From: Candidatus Gastranaerophilales bacterium
GTDB taxonomy: Bacteria > Cyanobacteriota > Vampirovibrionia > Gastranaerophilales > Gastranaerophilaceae
Length of the DNA: 51,153 nucleotides
Reading direction: 5' to 3'
Assembly: GCA_944326515.1 (NCBI GenBank)
Contig: CALVEI010000008.1
Span: 1-51,153 of the forward strand
Positions 1 to 7,829 of this stretch are shown here, one piece after another (within the stretch, counting starts at the first letter, position 1; each line of letters opens with the position of its first letter). Under the pieces are notes generated by a model, which saw only the letters and a list, made by a program, of their open reading frames with translations, was not told where the DNA came from and made no database searches. The translations under genes were made by a program, and so were the position numbers.

Positions 1-99
1 GATAGGTCTTTGTCTAACTTCTGAATTTTCCTTTTCTTCTACCAAAAAATCATCTGCATCACGACCGATTAAAAATTTCATAAATGCGGGACTATACAT
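1..99 (-). CDS. Partial hypothetical protein (N-terminus only)
   Basis: An open frame runs off the left edge. It starts at ATG (base 99, minus strand) with an AAGGTG ribosome site about 8 nt upstream. The visible 33 residues begin MYSPAFMKFLIGRDADDFLV and continue with charged residues. No family is recognisable from so short a piece. The good ribosome site and an open frame to the edge support a real gene. It lies in the same direction as the small HTH gene that ends at 224. Confidence 0.5.
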   Translation of the reverse strand, partial: MYSPAFMKFLIGRDADDFLVEEKENSEVRQRPI

Positions 100-196
100 T
101 AAAGAACACCTTCACTTTCTACTTATATATATAAACACAAGCAGAGGTAGATTTTTTCATTTTCAGATAAAAAGTTTACAAAATTTTAACATAAAC

Positions 197-222
197 TTCA
201 CGATTAATAATGCAATTGTGAA
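197..222 (-). terminator. Hairpin after the small HTH gene
   Basis: TTCACGATT and AATTGTGAA form a 9-bp stem (one G-T pair) around an 8-nt loop. It sits immediately past the stop codon of the minus-strand HTH gene. The following T-richness is weak, so this is only a probable terminator. Confidence 0.4.
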
Positions 223-223
223 A

Positions 224-445
224 TTAATCACTATTTTGCTTCTTCTTTTGAAAAACTATTTCGTATCCCATTACATCAAGGATTTCTTCAACATCTTTGT
301 ATTTAATAGAATCTCTGATTAGTTTTTGTGAAATTGTGTCAGGATTTATATATTTTTGTTTTTTTTCTGATAATGCCTCAGCCAATTTTTTTATTGTTAA
401 ATCTTCATTAGTCAGAAGATTTTTAATTTTTTTTCTTATCGACAT
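224..445 (-). CDS. Small HTH (XRE-like) protein, paralog of the gene at 3801
   Basis: This 73-residue protein reads as a compact helix-turn-helix domain: a helix with IKNLL, then LTIKKLAEALSEKKQK as helix-turn, a recognition-type helix (TISQKL), and a closing ILDVMGYEIVF strand. It aligns over its length with the 68-residue protein at 3801-4007, sharing LAE, EKKQK, KL, ILD and GY-I-F. The two are therefore paralogs about 3.4 kb apart on either side of leuS. The start has AAAGGTG 7 nt upstream. A divergent small gene begins at 592, so the shared intergenic region is a natural place for autoregulation. DNA binding is inferred from the fold-like pattern; the target is unknown. Confidence 0.7.
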   Translation of the reverse strand: MSIRKKIKNLLTNEDLTIKKLAEALSEKKQKYINPDTISQKLIRDSIKYKDVEEILDVMGYEIVFQKKKQNSD

Positions 446-488
446 AAAACACCTTTTTTAATAATTATCTTATATTTTTAATAGGAAT

Positions 489-517
489 TTGACATTTTTA
501 AATTTTAAATGTAAGAT
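489..517 (+). promoter_or_regulatory. Candidate promoter of the small gene at 592
   Basis: A perfect -35 TTGACA (489-494) is followed after 17 bp by TAAGAT (512-517). The predicted start lies about 70 nt before the gene. A perfect TATAAT at 517-522 is too far (22 bp) from this -35 to pair with it. Confidence 0.45.
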
Positions 518-525
518 ATAATTTA

Positions 526-549
526 TTTTTATATGTAAACATTTAAAAA
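526..549. repeat. 24-bp imperfect inverted repeat (operator candidate)
   Basis: TTTTTA-T-ATGT-AA-ACAT-T-TAAAAA is an inverted repeat with one mismatched pair. It lies between the divergent HTH gene (224-445) and the small gene (592-810). It could be the HTH protein's operator. Such repeats also arise by chance in AT-rich DNA. Confidence 0.4.
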
Positions 550-591
550 TAACGTTTGCAATGAAACAAAAGTTAATAAAAAGGAGCGGTT

Positions 592-810
592 ATGACCGAA
601 AATCTTGAAAAAATAAAAAAAGAGCTGGAATCCGTTGTTCACGAAATTTGGACGATAGCAAGTCTGACACATATTCTTAGAGATTCGCTGGAATATAACT
701 GTGATATACGAAAAATTGATCGCATCTATCTTGCTAACACTCTTGTAAAATTTGCAGATGAGCAAAAATACAAGATTTCTGATATAAAAAAAGACCTTTT
801 TGGCATATAA
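592..810 (+). CDS. Small helical protein, unknown function
   Basis: A 72-residue acidic-to-neutral protein, predicted almost entirely helical (MTENLEKIKKELESVVHEIW...). It has no signal peptide or membrane segment. An excellent AAAGGAG site lies 7 nt before ATG and a strong terminator follows the stop directly, so it is a real monocistronic gene. It is divergent from the HTH gene at 224-445. The unrelated-looking small helical genes at 3477 and 26552 stand in the same relation to their own HTH neighbours. I do not recognise a family; a partner or antagonist of the HTH protein is possible but unproven. Confidence 0.65.
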   Translation: MTENLEKIKKELESVVHEIWTIASLTHILRDSLEYNCDIRKIDRIYLANTLVKFADEQKYKISDIKKDLFGI

Positions 811-840
811 AAAAGACAGTTACTTTAATAACTGTCTTTT
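811..840. terminator. Bidirectional terminator between the small gene and leuS
   Basis: AAAAGACAGTTA and TAACTGTCTTTT form a perfect 12-bp stem with a 6-nt loop and A/T tracts on both sides. It can serve the plus-strand gene ending at 810 and the minus-strand leuS ending at 868. Confidence 0.85.
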
Positions 841-867
841 TATTTTGTTGTTATTTATCAAATACCG

Positions 868-3357
868 TTATTTTACAACAATGTTAACAAGTCTGCCTGG
901 GACAACTATTGTTTTTACTATAGTTTTGCCTTCTATTGCTTGTTTAACTTTTTCGCTTTCTTTAGCAGCTTTTTCAAGGTCTTCTTTTGTTGATTCTGCA
1001 TCAACTTCTACCTTGTCTTTAACTTTGCCGTTTACTTGAACAACCAGTGTGATTGCAGAAGTTTTTGCTAATTTATCTTCGTATTTTGGCCATTCTGATT
1101 CGTGAATAGATCCTTGACCGCCAATTTGATGATAGATTTCTTCTGTCAAATGCACTGTAGTAGGTGCCATAAGTTTTAGCAATGTAACAAGTGCAAAGCT
1201 CAATACGTTTTTGTCTTCATCTGTGTATTGAGTTTTCTTTGCAGTGTAGTCATATATTGCGTTAACAAACTCACGATATTTTGAAATTACAGTGTTAAAC
1301 TGAAACTCGTTAGAAATATCTTGAGTAACACCTTTAATCGCAATATGTGTTGTTCTTACAAGGTCGTTGTTTTCTTTAGTTAAAGTTGCAACATCTTCAG
1401 GCAATTTGTAATCAAGGATTAAATTGTCTTGGTTAGATGCGAATAATCTCCAAACTCTGTTTAAGAATTTGTAACAGCCTTCAACACCTGCATCAGACCA
1501 GTCAAAATCTCTTGCCGGTGGTGAATCTGAAAGAATAAACAATCTTGCTGTGTCAGCTCCATAGTTTTCAAAGATTTCATCAGGGTCAACAGTGTTGCCT
1601 TTTGATTTTGACATTTTTGAACCGTCTTTTAATACCATACCTTGAGTTAAAAGGTTTTTAAACGGTTCATCAAAATCTACAAGACCCAAATCTTTTAACG
1701 CTTTAGTAAAGAATCTTGAATACAACAAGTGCAAAATAGCGTGTTCAATACCGCCAACGTATTGGTCAACAGGGAGCCATTTGTTAACAAGTTCTTTGCT
1801 AAACGGAGCATCTGCATTTTTTGCATCCGAGTATCTTAGATAATACCAGCTTGAGCAGATAAATGTATCCATTGTATCTGTTTCTCTTGTTGCTTTGCCA
1901 CCGCAGCAAGGGCAAGTTGTTTCTAAGAATGTTTTAGATGTCAAAATCGGTGATTTGCCTTTTACGCTAAAATCAACGTCTTCAGGAAGTCTTACAGGTA
2001 ACTGAGCTTCTGGAACAGGCTGCGGGCCGCATTTTTCGCAATAAACGATAGGAATAGGTGCGCCCCAGTATCTTTGTCTTGAGATTAACCAGTCACGTAA
2101 TCTGTATTGAGTTTTAAACTCACCAAAACCACCGTCAACAGCTTTTTGTGTGATAGCTTTTTTAGCTTCTTCGTTTTTCATTCCGTTAAATTCGTTAGAA
2201 TTTAAAAGAACACCCGGTTCTGTATAAGCTGCATCTTTGCAATCTGATGGATTTTCAGGGTTTTGGATAACAACCTTCATCGGCAGATTGTATTTTTTAG
2301 CAAAATCAAAATCTCTTTCATCGTGTGTAGGTACAGCCATAACAGCACCTGTTCCGTATTCTACAAGAGCATAATCTGCCGTCCATAATGGGAACTCTTC
2401 TCCTGTGAACGGATTGATACAGTGTGTACCAAGAGGAACACCCGTTTTTACACGTTCTGTAGAAAGTCTTTCGATTTCTGTCATTTTGCGAGCGTTAGCT
2501 CTGTATGCTTCAACAGCTTCTTTATTTTCCGGAGTTGTTAATTTTTCAATATCTTTGTATTCAGGTGCTACAACAAGGTAGGTAATACCGTGAACTGTGT
2601 CAGGTCTTGTTGTGTATACAGGAACTTCGAGTCCTTCGATTTCTTTAACTTTGAATCTGAAAATAGCACCTTCTGATTTACCAATCCAGTTTTTTTGCAT
2701 TATTTTTACGCTATCAGGCCAGCCTTCGAGCTTATCAATATCTTGCAAAAGTTGTTCTGCATAATCGGTGATTTTTAAGAACCATTGTGACAAATATTTT
2801 TTCTCAACAACGCTGTCGCATCTCCAGCATTTGCCGTCGATTACTTGTTCATTTGCAAGTACTGTTGCACACTGATCGCACCAGTTAACAGCTGCTTCTT
2901 TTTTATATGCAAGACCTTTTTTGTATAGTTGTAAAAACAGCCATTGAGTCCATTTGTAGTAGTCAGGTTTGCAAGTTGCAACTTCTCTGTCCCAGTCATA
3001 CATCAAACCGAGTTTTTTCAGTTGCATTTTCATATAAGAAATATTTTCATCAGTCCATTTTTCAGGGCTTTCTCCGTGTTGGATTGCTGCGTTTTCTGCA
3101 GGCAAGCCGAAGCTGTCCCATCCTATCGGGTGAAGCACATTAAAACCGTGCATTTTTTTGAAACGAGCAATTACATCAGTAATTGTGTAGTTTCTAACGT
3201 GTCCCATGTGTAATTTGCCTGACGGGTATGGGAACATTGATAACGCATAGTATTTTGGTTTGTCAGAATCATCGTAAGTTTTTCCAAAATTGTTATCTTC
3301 CCAAACTTTTTGCCAGTTTTTTTCAATTTCTTGAGGAAAATATTGTTCTTTTATCAC
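868..3357 (-). CDS. leuS: Leucyl-tRNA synthetase
   Basis: Class Ia aminoacyl-tRNA synthetase that charges tRNA-Leu with leucine in the cytoplasm. It has 829 residues, normal for the bacterial enzyme. The HIGH signature is HMGH at residues 50-53. The KMSKS loop is intact near residue 580. The CP1 editing domain carries TTRPDT near 249, and paired cysteines (CWRCD, CEKCG, CPCC) fit the zinc modules. Translation starts at GTG (3357) with AGGTGG 7 nt upstream. A good promoter lies at 3392-3419 and the terminator at 811-840 follows, so it looks monocistronic. Two unrelated small HTH modules flank it. Confidence 0.98.
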   Translation of the reverse strand: MIKEQYFPQEIEKNWQKVWEDNNFGKTYDDSDKPKYYALSMFPYPSGKLHMGHVRNYTITDVIARFKKMHGFNVLHPIGWDSFGLPAENAAIQHGESPEKWTDENISYMKMQLKKLGLMYDWDREVATCKPDYYKWTQWLFLQLYKKGLAYKKEAAVNWCDQCATVLANEQVIDGKCWRCDSVVEKKYLSQWFLKITDYAEQLLQDIDKLEGWPDSVKIMQKNWIGKSEGAIFRFKVKEIEGLEVPVYTTRPDTVHGITYLVVAPEYKDIEKLTTPENKEAVEAYRANARKMTEIERLSTERVKTGVPLGTHCINPFTGEEFPLWTADYALVEYGTGAVMAVPTHDERDFDFAKKYNLPMKVVIQNPENPSDCKDAAYTEPGVLLNSNEFNGMKNEEAKKAITQKAVDGGFGEFKTQYRLRDWLISRQRYWGAPIPIVYCEKCGPQPVPEAQLPVRLPEDVDFSVKGKSPILTSKTFLETTCPCCGGKATRETDTMDTFICSSWYYLRYSDAKNADAPFSKELVNKWLPVDQYVGGIEHAILHLLYSRFFTKALKDLGLVDFDEPFKNLLTQGMVLKDGSKMSKSKGNTVDPDEIFENYGADTARLFILSDSPPARDFDWSDAGVEGCYKFLNRVWRLFASNQDNLILDYKLPEDVATLTKENNDLVRTTHIAIKGVTQDISNEFQFNTVISKYREFVNAIYDYTAKKTQYTDEDKNVLSFALVTLLKLMAPTTVHLTEEIYHQIGGQGSIHESEWPKYEDKLAKTSAITLVVQVNGKVKDKVEVDAESTKEDLEKAAKESEKVKQAIEGKTIVKTIVVPGRLVNIVVK

Positions 3358-3391
3358 TGTTTATCCACCTATATAATTAACCTACTGTTTA

Positions 3392-3419
3392 ATTATAGTT
3401 AAAAAATAATTTATAACAA
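3392..3419 (-). promoter_or_regulatory. leuS promoter
   Basis: On the minus strand, TTGTTA (-35) and TATAAT (-10) are separated by 16 bp. The predicted transcript start is about 30 nt upstream of the leuS GTG. Confidence 0.6.
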
Positions 3420-3476
3420 AATAAAAACTTGTTAACCAAGGGCTATCTGACAACATTTTAAATTATAATAACTTTT

Positions 3477-3674
3477 TCAGTCATAATGTATAAAATCCCA
3501 AGCTTTATTATTTTTATCTTTAAACAAATCTGTAATAAATAATATCTTTGCTGCCGTTTTATCAGAAATACTTGCATTTTCACATATGTCTGTAATTATT
3601 TCCAAAAATTCGTCAACTTCTGTTAAGTAGGTTTCAAAATTAAATATCGTGTCTGTAATTTTTTGTTTATTCAT
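3477..3674 (-). CDS. Small helical protein, unknown function
   Basis: A 65-residue acidic helical protein (MNKQKITDTIFNFETYLTEV...) ending in WDFIHYD. There is no signal peptide, membrane segment or recognisable motif. The Shine-Dalgarno sequence is weak. It is divergent from the HTH gene at 3801, with a 44-bp palindrome between them. This repeats the arrangement of the HTH gene at 224 with the small gene at 592. The repeated context argues that it is a gene; coding status is otherwise uncertain. Confidence 0.5.
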   Translation of the reverse strand: MNKQKITDTIFNFETYLTEVDEFLEIITDICENASISDKTAAKILFITDLFKDKNNKAWDFIHYD

Positions 3675-3699
3675 ACGGTCTTATTTTTTAAAGCTTTAC

Positions 3700-3743
3700 G
3701 TTTTTAAATTATTGTTTTAATTTTAAAACAATAATTTAAAAAC
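3700..3743. repeat. 44-bp perfect palindrome between divergent small genes
   Basis: Two 21-bp arms (3700-3720 and 3723-3743) are exact inverted copies separated by TT. The arms run from G-TTTTTAAATTATTG to its complement. There is no GC-rich stem or one-sided T-run and it lies 5' of both neighbouring genes. An operator or cruciform-forming site is therefore more likely than a terminator. Confidence 0.75.
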
Positions 3744-3786
3744 ATCAACAAAGATATAAAATATTATTTTAAAATTCAAATATTAG

Positions 3787-3792
3787 TATAAT
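3787..3792 (+). promoter_or_regulatory. -10 element of a probable leaderless HTH transcript
   Basis: A perfect TATAAT lies 8 nt before the ATG at 3801, and the gene has no Shine-Dalgarno sequence. The predicted transcript start falls at or just before the ATG. No convincing -35 was found. Confidence 0.45.
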
Positions 3793-3800
3793 TTTTAATT

Positions 3801-4007
3801 ATGAGCTTAGGAAATGAAATAAAAAAACTTGCGATAGACAATGCTGTGACATTAACACAGTTAGCTGAATACATCGGTGAGAAAAAACAAAAACCGTACT
3901 CTGTGCAAAATCTTTCAACAAAATTAAAAAAAGGTACTGCTAATTTTAATGAATTGGAAATGATTCTTGATAAATTAGGATATTCTATCAAGTTTGAAAA
4001 GAAATAA
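3801..4007 (+). CDS. Small HTH (XRE-like) protein, paralog of the gene at 224
   Basis: A 68-residue HTH protein: IKKLAIDN, then VTLTQLAEYIGEKKQK, then NLSTKLKK, then ILDKLGYSIKFEKK. It shares the layout and many residues of the 73-residue protein at 224-445. There is no Shine-Dalgarno sequence; a TATAAT 8 nt upstream suggests a leaderless mRNA. A strong hairpin terminator follows directly. It is divergent from the small gene at 3477-3674 across a 44-bp palindrome, which is the obvious candidate operator. A DNA-binding role is inferred; no target is known. Confidence 0.7.
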   Translation: MSLGNEIKKLAIDNAVTLTQLAEYIGEKKQKPYSVQNLSTKLKKGTANFNELEMILDKLGYSIKFEKK

Positions 4008-4045
4008 AAAACAACCTCTTTATTTTGTTAAAGAGGCTGTTTTTT
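4008..4045. terminator. Bidirectional terminator between HTH gene and ctpA
   Basis: AAACAACCTCTTTA pairs with TAAAGAGGCTGTTT (one wobble) around a 6-nt loop, with A and T tracts on the two sides. It serves the plus HTH gene and the minus-strand protease gene. Confidence 0.85.
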
Positions 4046-4056
4046 CTGACTTATAA

Positions 4057-5286
4057 TTATTTTACGCAAACACTTTGATTTTTAATCATTTGAACTAACA
4101 ATTCATTTGCTTTTTGAAGTTGTACATCATTTTTGTTTTTTATGTCATCTTCTGTCAATTCAACTGTTACATCAGGAGCAATGCCCTTTTTATTTATATC
4201 TGTTCCGTTAGGTGTCAAATATTTTTGGATTGTGATGTTTGCACCGGAACCGCCCATAAGTTTATTAACTTCTTGAACCAAACCTTTACCAAAAGTGTTT
4301 TCTCCAACGAGTAAAGCACGTTTGTTGTCTTTCATTGCGCCTGAGAAAATTTCACTGGCAGAAGCACTGCCTTTGTTGATAAGAATTACGATTGGTTTGT
4401 CTGTTACATATTTTCTTGTAGCACGAGTGGTTTCTTTATAACCGTCTCTATCAACTGTGCTTACGATGATTCCACCGTCTAAGAACATATCTGAAATCAA
4501 AATAGCATTGCTTAAAAGTCCGCCAGGATTAGAACGAAGGTCAATGATATAACCTTTTTTATCTTTGTATTGGTTTAAAGCAGCCTCAAATTCTCCTGTT
4601 GCGTTTTTGCTGATAAAAGAACTGAGTCTTATATAACCCACGTTGTTGTCCAGCTTTGCTTTTTCAGGAATTTTTGTTGAAACAGATTTTATTTCAATTT
4701 CAGCACGTTTGATTTTATATTCTTTATTAGGTTGGTTTTTACGTTTAATCAATAGAGTTACGTATGTACCTTCTTCACCTCTTATGCTGTCTGCAGCCTT
4801 GTCTATAGTGATACCTTTTGTAGATTTGCCGTCAATTTCAAGGATTTCGTCTTCTGCTAACAAGCCTGCTTTTTCTCCGGGGGTGTCTTCTATAGGTGCG
4901 ATGATAAGAAGTTTGCCTTCTCTCAAACCTATTTGAACCCCAATACCTTTTAATGACCCTTTGATTGAGCTTGTTTCATCTTCAAACTCTTTTGGGTCTA
5001 AAAATTTTGTATATGGATCGTTTAAGCTTGCAAGCATTGTTTGAATAGCTACGTAAGCGTCTTCATCAGTTTTTATTACTTTATCGTATTTGCATTTCCA
5101 ACGTTTCCAATCTTGTTGGTTGTTGGTGTGATCAACATATTTTGAGTTTACAAGTTTCCAAACTTGGTCATAAAGTTGTTGAGGTGATGATGCAAAAACT
5201 CCTGCAGAGTTTGTGATTGCACCTGCAACTATAACCATAATAAGTGTTAATGCTGTTAACCAGTGTTTTTTTAATATAGTTTTCAA
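4057..5286 (-). CDS. ctpA: C-terminal processing peptidase (S41 family, PDZ domain)
   Basis: Periplasmic serine protease that trims or degrades proteins from their C-termini. The order is signal peptide, helical N-domain, PDZ domain (around GIGVQIG...GLLAEDEI) and S41 protease core. The catalytic Ser lies in GSASASEIF near residue 310 and the Lys in NTFGKG near 333. I prefer the TTG start at 5286, with GAGGT 7 nt upstream; it gives MKTILKKHW followed by a hydrophobic stretch, a textbook signal peptide. An ATG ten codons upstream (5316) has no ribosome site and overlaps a TATAAT. A nested palindrome lies upstream at 5356-5410. Confidence 0.93.
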   Translation of the reverse strand: MKTILKKHWLTALTLIMVIVAGAITNSAGVFASSPQQLYDQVWKLVNSKYVDHTNNQQDWKRWKCKYDKVIKTDEDAYVAIQTMLASLNDPYTKFLDPKEFEDETSSIKGSLKGIGVQIGLREGKLLIIAPIEDTPGEKAGLLAEDEILEIDGKSTKGITIDKAADSIRGEEGTYVTLLIKRKNQPNKEYKIKRAEIEIKSVSTKIPEKAKLDNNVGYIRLSSFISKNATGEFEAALNQYKDKKGYIIDLRSNPGGLLSNAILISDMFLDGGIIVSTVDRDGYKETTRATRKYVTDKPIVILINKGSASASEIFSGAMKDNKRALLVGENTFGKGLVQEVNKLMGGSGANITIQKYLTPNGTDINKKGIAPDVTVELTEDDIKNKNDVQLQKANELLVQMIKNQSVCVK

Positions 5287-5355
5287 GACATATACCTCAT
5301 TTTTCTTTTTAAACATTATAATATCATAAAGCTTGGCTTTTGTGGTATCGGATAC

Positions 5356-5410
5356 TCAGCCCAATTACAAAATAACACCTGATAGTCTAATATATTAGAC
5401 ATTAGGCTGA
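5356..5410. repeat. Nested palindromes between recJ and ctpA
   Basis: A perfect 16-bp palindrome (GTCTAATATATTAGAC, 5385-5400) lies between outer arms TCAGCCCAAT (5356-5365) and ATTAGGCTGA (5401-5410), which are complementary at 9 of 10 bases. It lies downstream of recJ and upstream of ctpA, and no T-run follows. An operator or mRNA-structure role is possible. Confidence 0.5.
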
Positions 5411-5444
5411 TAAAAAAGTTTCTTTACAGTTAAAATATTTTAAA

Positions 5445-7814
5445 TTATTTCAAAATCAGTTCTTCAAGCGACGCTGTTAATAGCTTTTGACGGTAGTCGT
5501 AAATTTTTTGAAGCTCGTTTTGAAGTTCTTCAAACATTTCGCTTTCTTTTACTTTTGAAAATTCAACGGGGTGCAGAAAAGTAATCTTATATGTATTAAC
5601 ATTTTTGCCGAGAATTTCAAACATGCCTAAAGACTCGAGCATATCAAAACAGAGTTCTGTTACTTCGTCAGATATCCCTAAAAAATCTGATATGTCTGAC
5701 AAGACAACTTCACCGTCTTTGGCGTTTGAAACATATTTAAGCATTCCTGAAATGTTTTTTATAAGTTCTTGTGGGTCAATATTTTGGTTGTTGTAGTTCA
5801 TAAAATGCAAAACTTTTGCACCTGTTTTTTTAATTACTTCTTGCATAATAGCTTCGCTTGCAGGGTAATCAAAAAACATAACCTGAGAACATTGTGAAAG
5901 AGTTTTTCGTCCTCTGATAATTTCTGCTATTTTGTTATAATGCTTTAAATTATCTGAGATAGTTTTATTTTGGCTAAATATCTCTGTTGAAACTTTTGTC
6001 GTTGTCAAATAGTCGCAAATCTGCTGAAAGATATTTGTCTTTTTTCTGTGGTCATAAAATTTGAAATCTGAAGTTGTTTCTTTAATTTCAAATTCTGACT
6101 TGATATCTTGCACATCAAGCTGAATAGTTGTTATTCCGTTAAACACATTAAGTTTGGGATAAAAAACAACATCAAAAGTTTTGCCTTGCGGTATATTGAG
6201 TTCACTGTGGTTCCAAAAAACACATTCAAAAGGTTTGTTTTGTTCGTTTTCACAGAAGATTTTGAGATGGTTGTTTTTTTGTCCCATTGTGCGGAAATTA
6301 TTTAAAATAAGATTTTTTGTAATGAATAACGGGTTTTTATTGCCTTCTCCAAACGGTTCCAATCTGGAGATTGTATCAATCAAATCTGCTGATATAAATG
6401 AAGAATCAATTTCTAAATCAGCTTCAATGCAAGGAACAAGCTTGCGTCCGTCCAATTGAATTTTGATAGTTTCGTTTAGAGCTTGTTTTACTGTTTCAAA
6501 AGAAGATTTTTTAGGGTCAAAAACCAACCCCGCTGCTTGTGAGTGCCCACCAAAGTATTCTAACAAGTTTTCGTTTTCTGCTATCGCATCTCTTAAGTGA
6601 ATTTCAGGGATGCTTCTTGAAGAACATCTTATAAATCCTGTGTTTTCATCTTTTGTCATCAAAAATACGGGTTTGTAAAATTTTTCCACAAGTTTTGATG
6701 CAACAATACCTATGATACCTATGTGCCAGCCTTCTTTGTATAAGATTATACTTTCTGAAGGTGGTTCGTTTTGAAGCATTTCAATAGCTTCGTTGTACAT
6801 ATTGTCACACAAATCTTGACGGATTCTGTTAAGGTTATCAAGCTCTTGGGCGCAAAGGTCGATTTCCGCTTTGTTATCTGAAATCAAAAGTTTAATTGCG
6901 TTATCTACTGTATCAAGACGGCCTGCAGCGTTGATTCTTGGCGCTACACCAAATGCTATATTTTCAGATGTTATTCCGTTTTTTATATCGTATCCGCCAA
7001 CACTCAAGAGCTTTGATAATCCGTAATGAGTGTCTTGTTCAATCAGTTTTATACCTGCTTCTACAAAACATCTGTTTTCATAAAGTATTGGAACAACATC
7101 AGCAACTGTACCTACTGCAACAAGCGGTAACAGTTCATTTGCAAAGTCATAGTCTTGTTTTTTCTCAAGTAATGCGCAAGCAAGTTTGAATGCGACCCCA
7201 ACACCGGCAAGCTGATTTAGTGACTCTATTTCATCTACGCTAAGGTCTTTTTTTAACGAGTTAAAGGCTTTAGGATTGATTATTGCAAAAGCTTCAGGTA
7301 ATACTTCGGGGGCTTCGTGGTGGTCTGTAATTATCACATCCACCTTAAAACCGTTTGCAAAGTTAACTTGTTCTACGTCGCTTATCCCACAGTCAACAGT
7401 GATGATAAGTTTTGCTTTATGCTTTGCAATCAGTTTTACAAGAGCTTTTGAATTTAGCCCGTGGTTTTCGTTCTCACGGTTAGGAATATAAAACTCAACG
7501 TTGGCGTTTAGGTGGCTGAGCGTTTTATATAGAAGAGAAGTTGATGTTACTCCGTCAGCATCAAAATCGCCATAGATAATTATTTTTTCTTGAGTTTCTA
7601 TAGCAGAAAATATACGTTCTGCAGCTTTTTCCATATCTGTAAAAACAAAAGGAGAGGTTATTTTCATAGAGGAGGGTGTTAAAAATTCTTTTATCTTTTT
7701 AACGTTGTTTATGCCTCTTTGCACAAGCAATCGGGCAAGAAGTTTGTTCCCTGCCGCATCGATTAATTCTTGTGATGGCTCAATAAGTTCCTTTGTCTTC
7801 CAGATTTTATCCAT
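5445..7814 (-). CDS. recJ: Single-stranded-DNA-specific exonuclease RecJ
   Basis: DHH-family 5'-3' single-strand exonuclease of recombination and repair. It has 789 residues, at the long end of the family. DHH-domain metal motifs are visible: GDFDADGVTS near residue 83, TVDCGISD near 140 and ITDHHEAP near 165. The DHHA1 motif GGHSQAAGL is near 425, followed by the OB-type domain. The C-terminal ~200 residues are an additional helical extension. The gene starts 15 nt after an unknown gene at the end of the fixC-fixX run, so it is probably cotranscribed. No strong ribosome site is visible, which fits translational coupling. Confidence 0.95.
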   Translation of the reverse strand: MDKIWKTKELIEPSQELIDAAGNKLLARLLVQRGINNVKKIKEFLTPSSMKITSPFVFTDMEKAAERIFSAIETQEKIIIYGDFDADGVTSTSLLYKTLSHLNANVEFYIPNRENENHGLNSKALVKLIAKHKAKLIITVDCGISDVEQVNFANGFKVDVIITDHHEAPEVLPEAFAIINPKAFNSLKKDLSVDEIESLNQLAGVGVAFKLACALLEKKQDYDFANELLPLVAVGTVADVVPILYENRCFVEAGIKLIEQDTHYGLSKLLSVGGYDIKNGITSENIAFGVAPRINAAGRLDTVDNAIKLLISDNKAEIDLCAQELDNLNRIRQDLCDNMYNEAIEMLQNEPPSESIILYKEGWHIGIIGIVASKLVEKFYKPVFLMTKDENTGFIRCSSRSIPEIHLRDAIAENENLLEYFGGHSQAAGLVFDPKKSSFETVKQALNETIKIQLDGRKLVPCIEADLEIDSSFISADLIDTISRLEPFGEGNKNPLFITKNLILNNFRTMGQKNNHLKIFCENEQNKPFECVFWNHSELNIPQGKTFDVVFYPKLNVFNGITTIQLDVQDIKSEFEIKETTSDFKFYDHRKKTNIFQQICDYLTTTKVSTEIFSQNKTISDNLKHYNKIAEIIRGRKTLSQCSQVMFFDYPASEAIMQEVIKKTGAKVLHFMNYNNQNIDPQELIKNISGMLKYVSNAKDGEVVLSDISDFLGISDEVTELCFDMLESLGMFEILGKNVNTYKITFLHPVEFSKVKESEMFEELQNELQKIYDYRQKLLTASLEELILK

Positions 7815-7829
7815 ATTGATTGTCAGATA

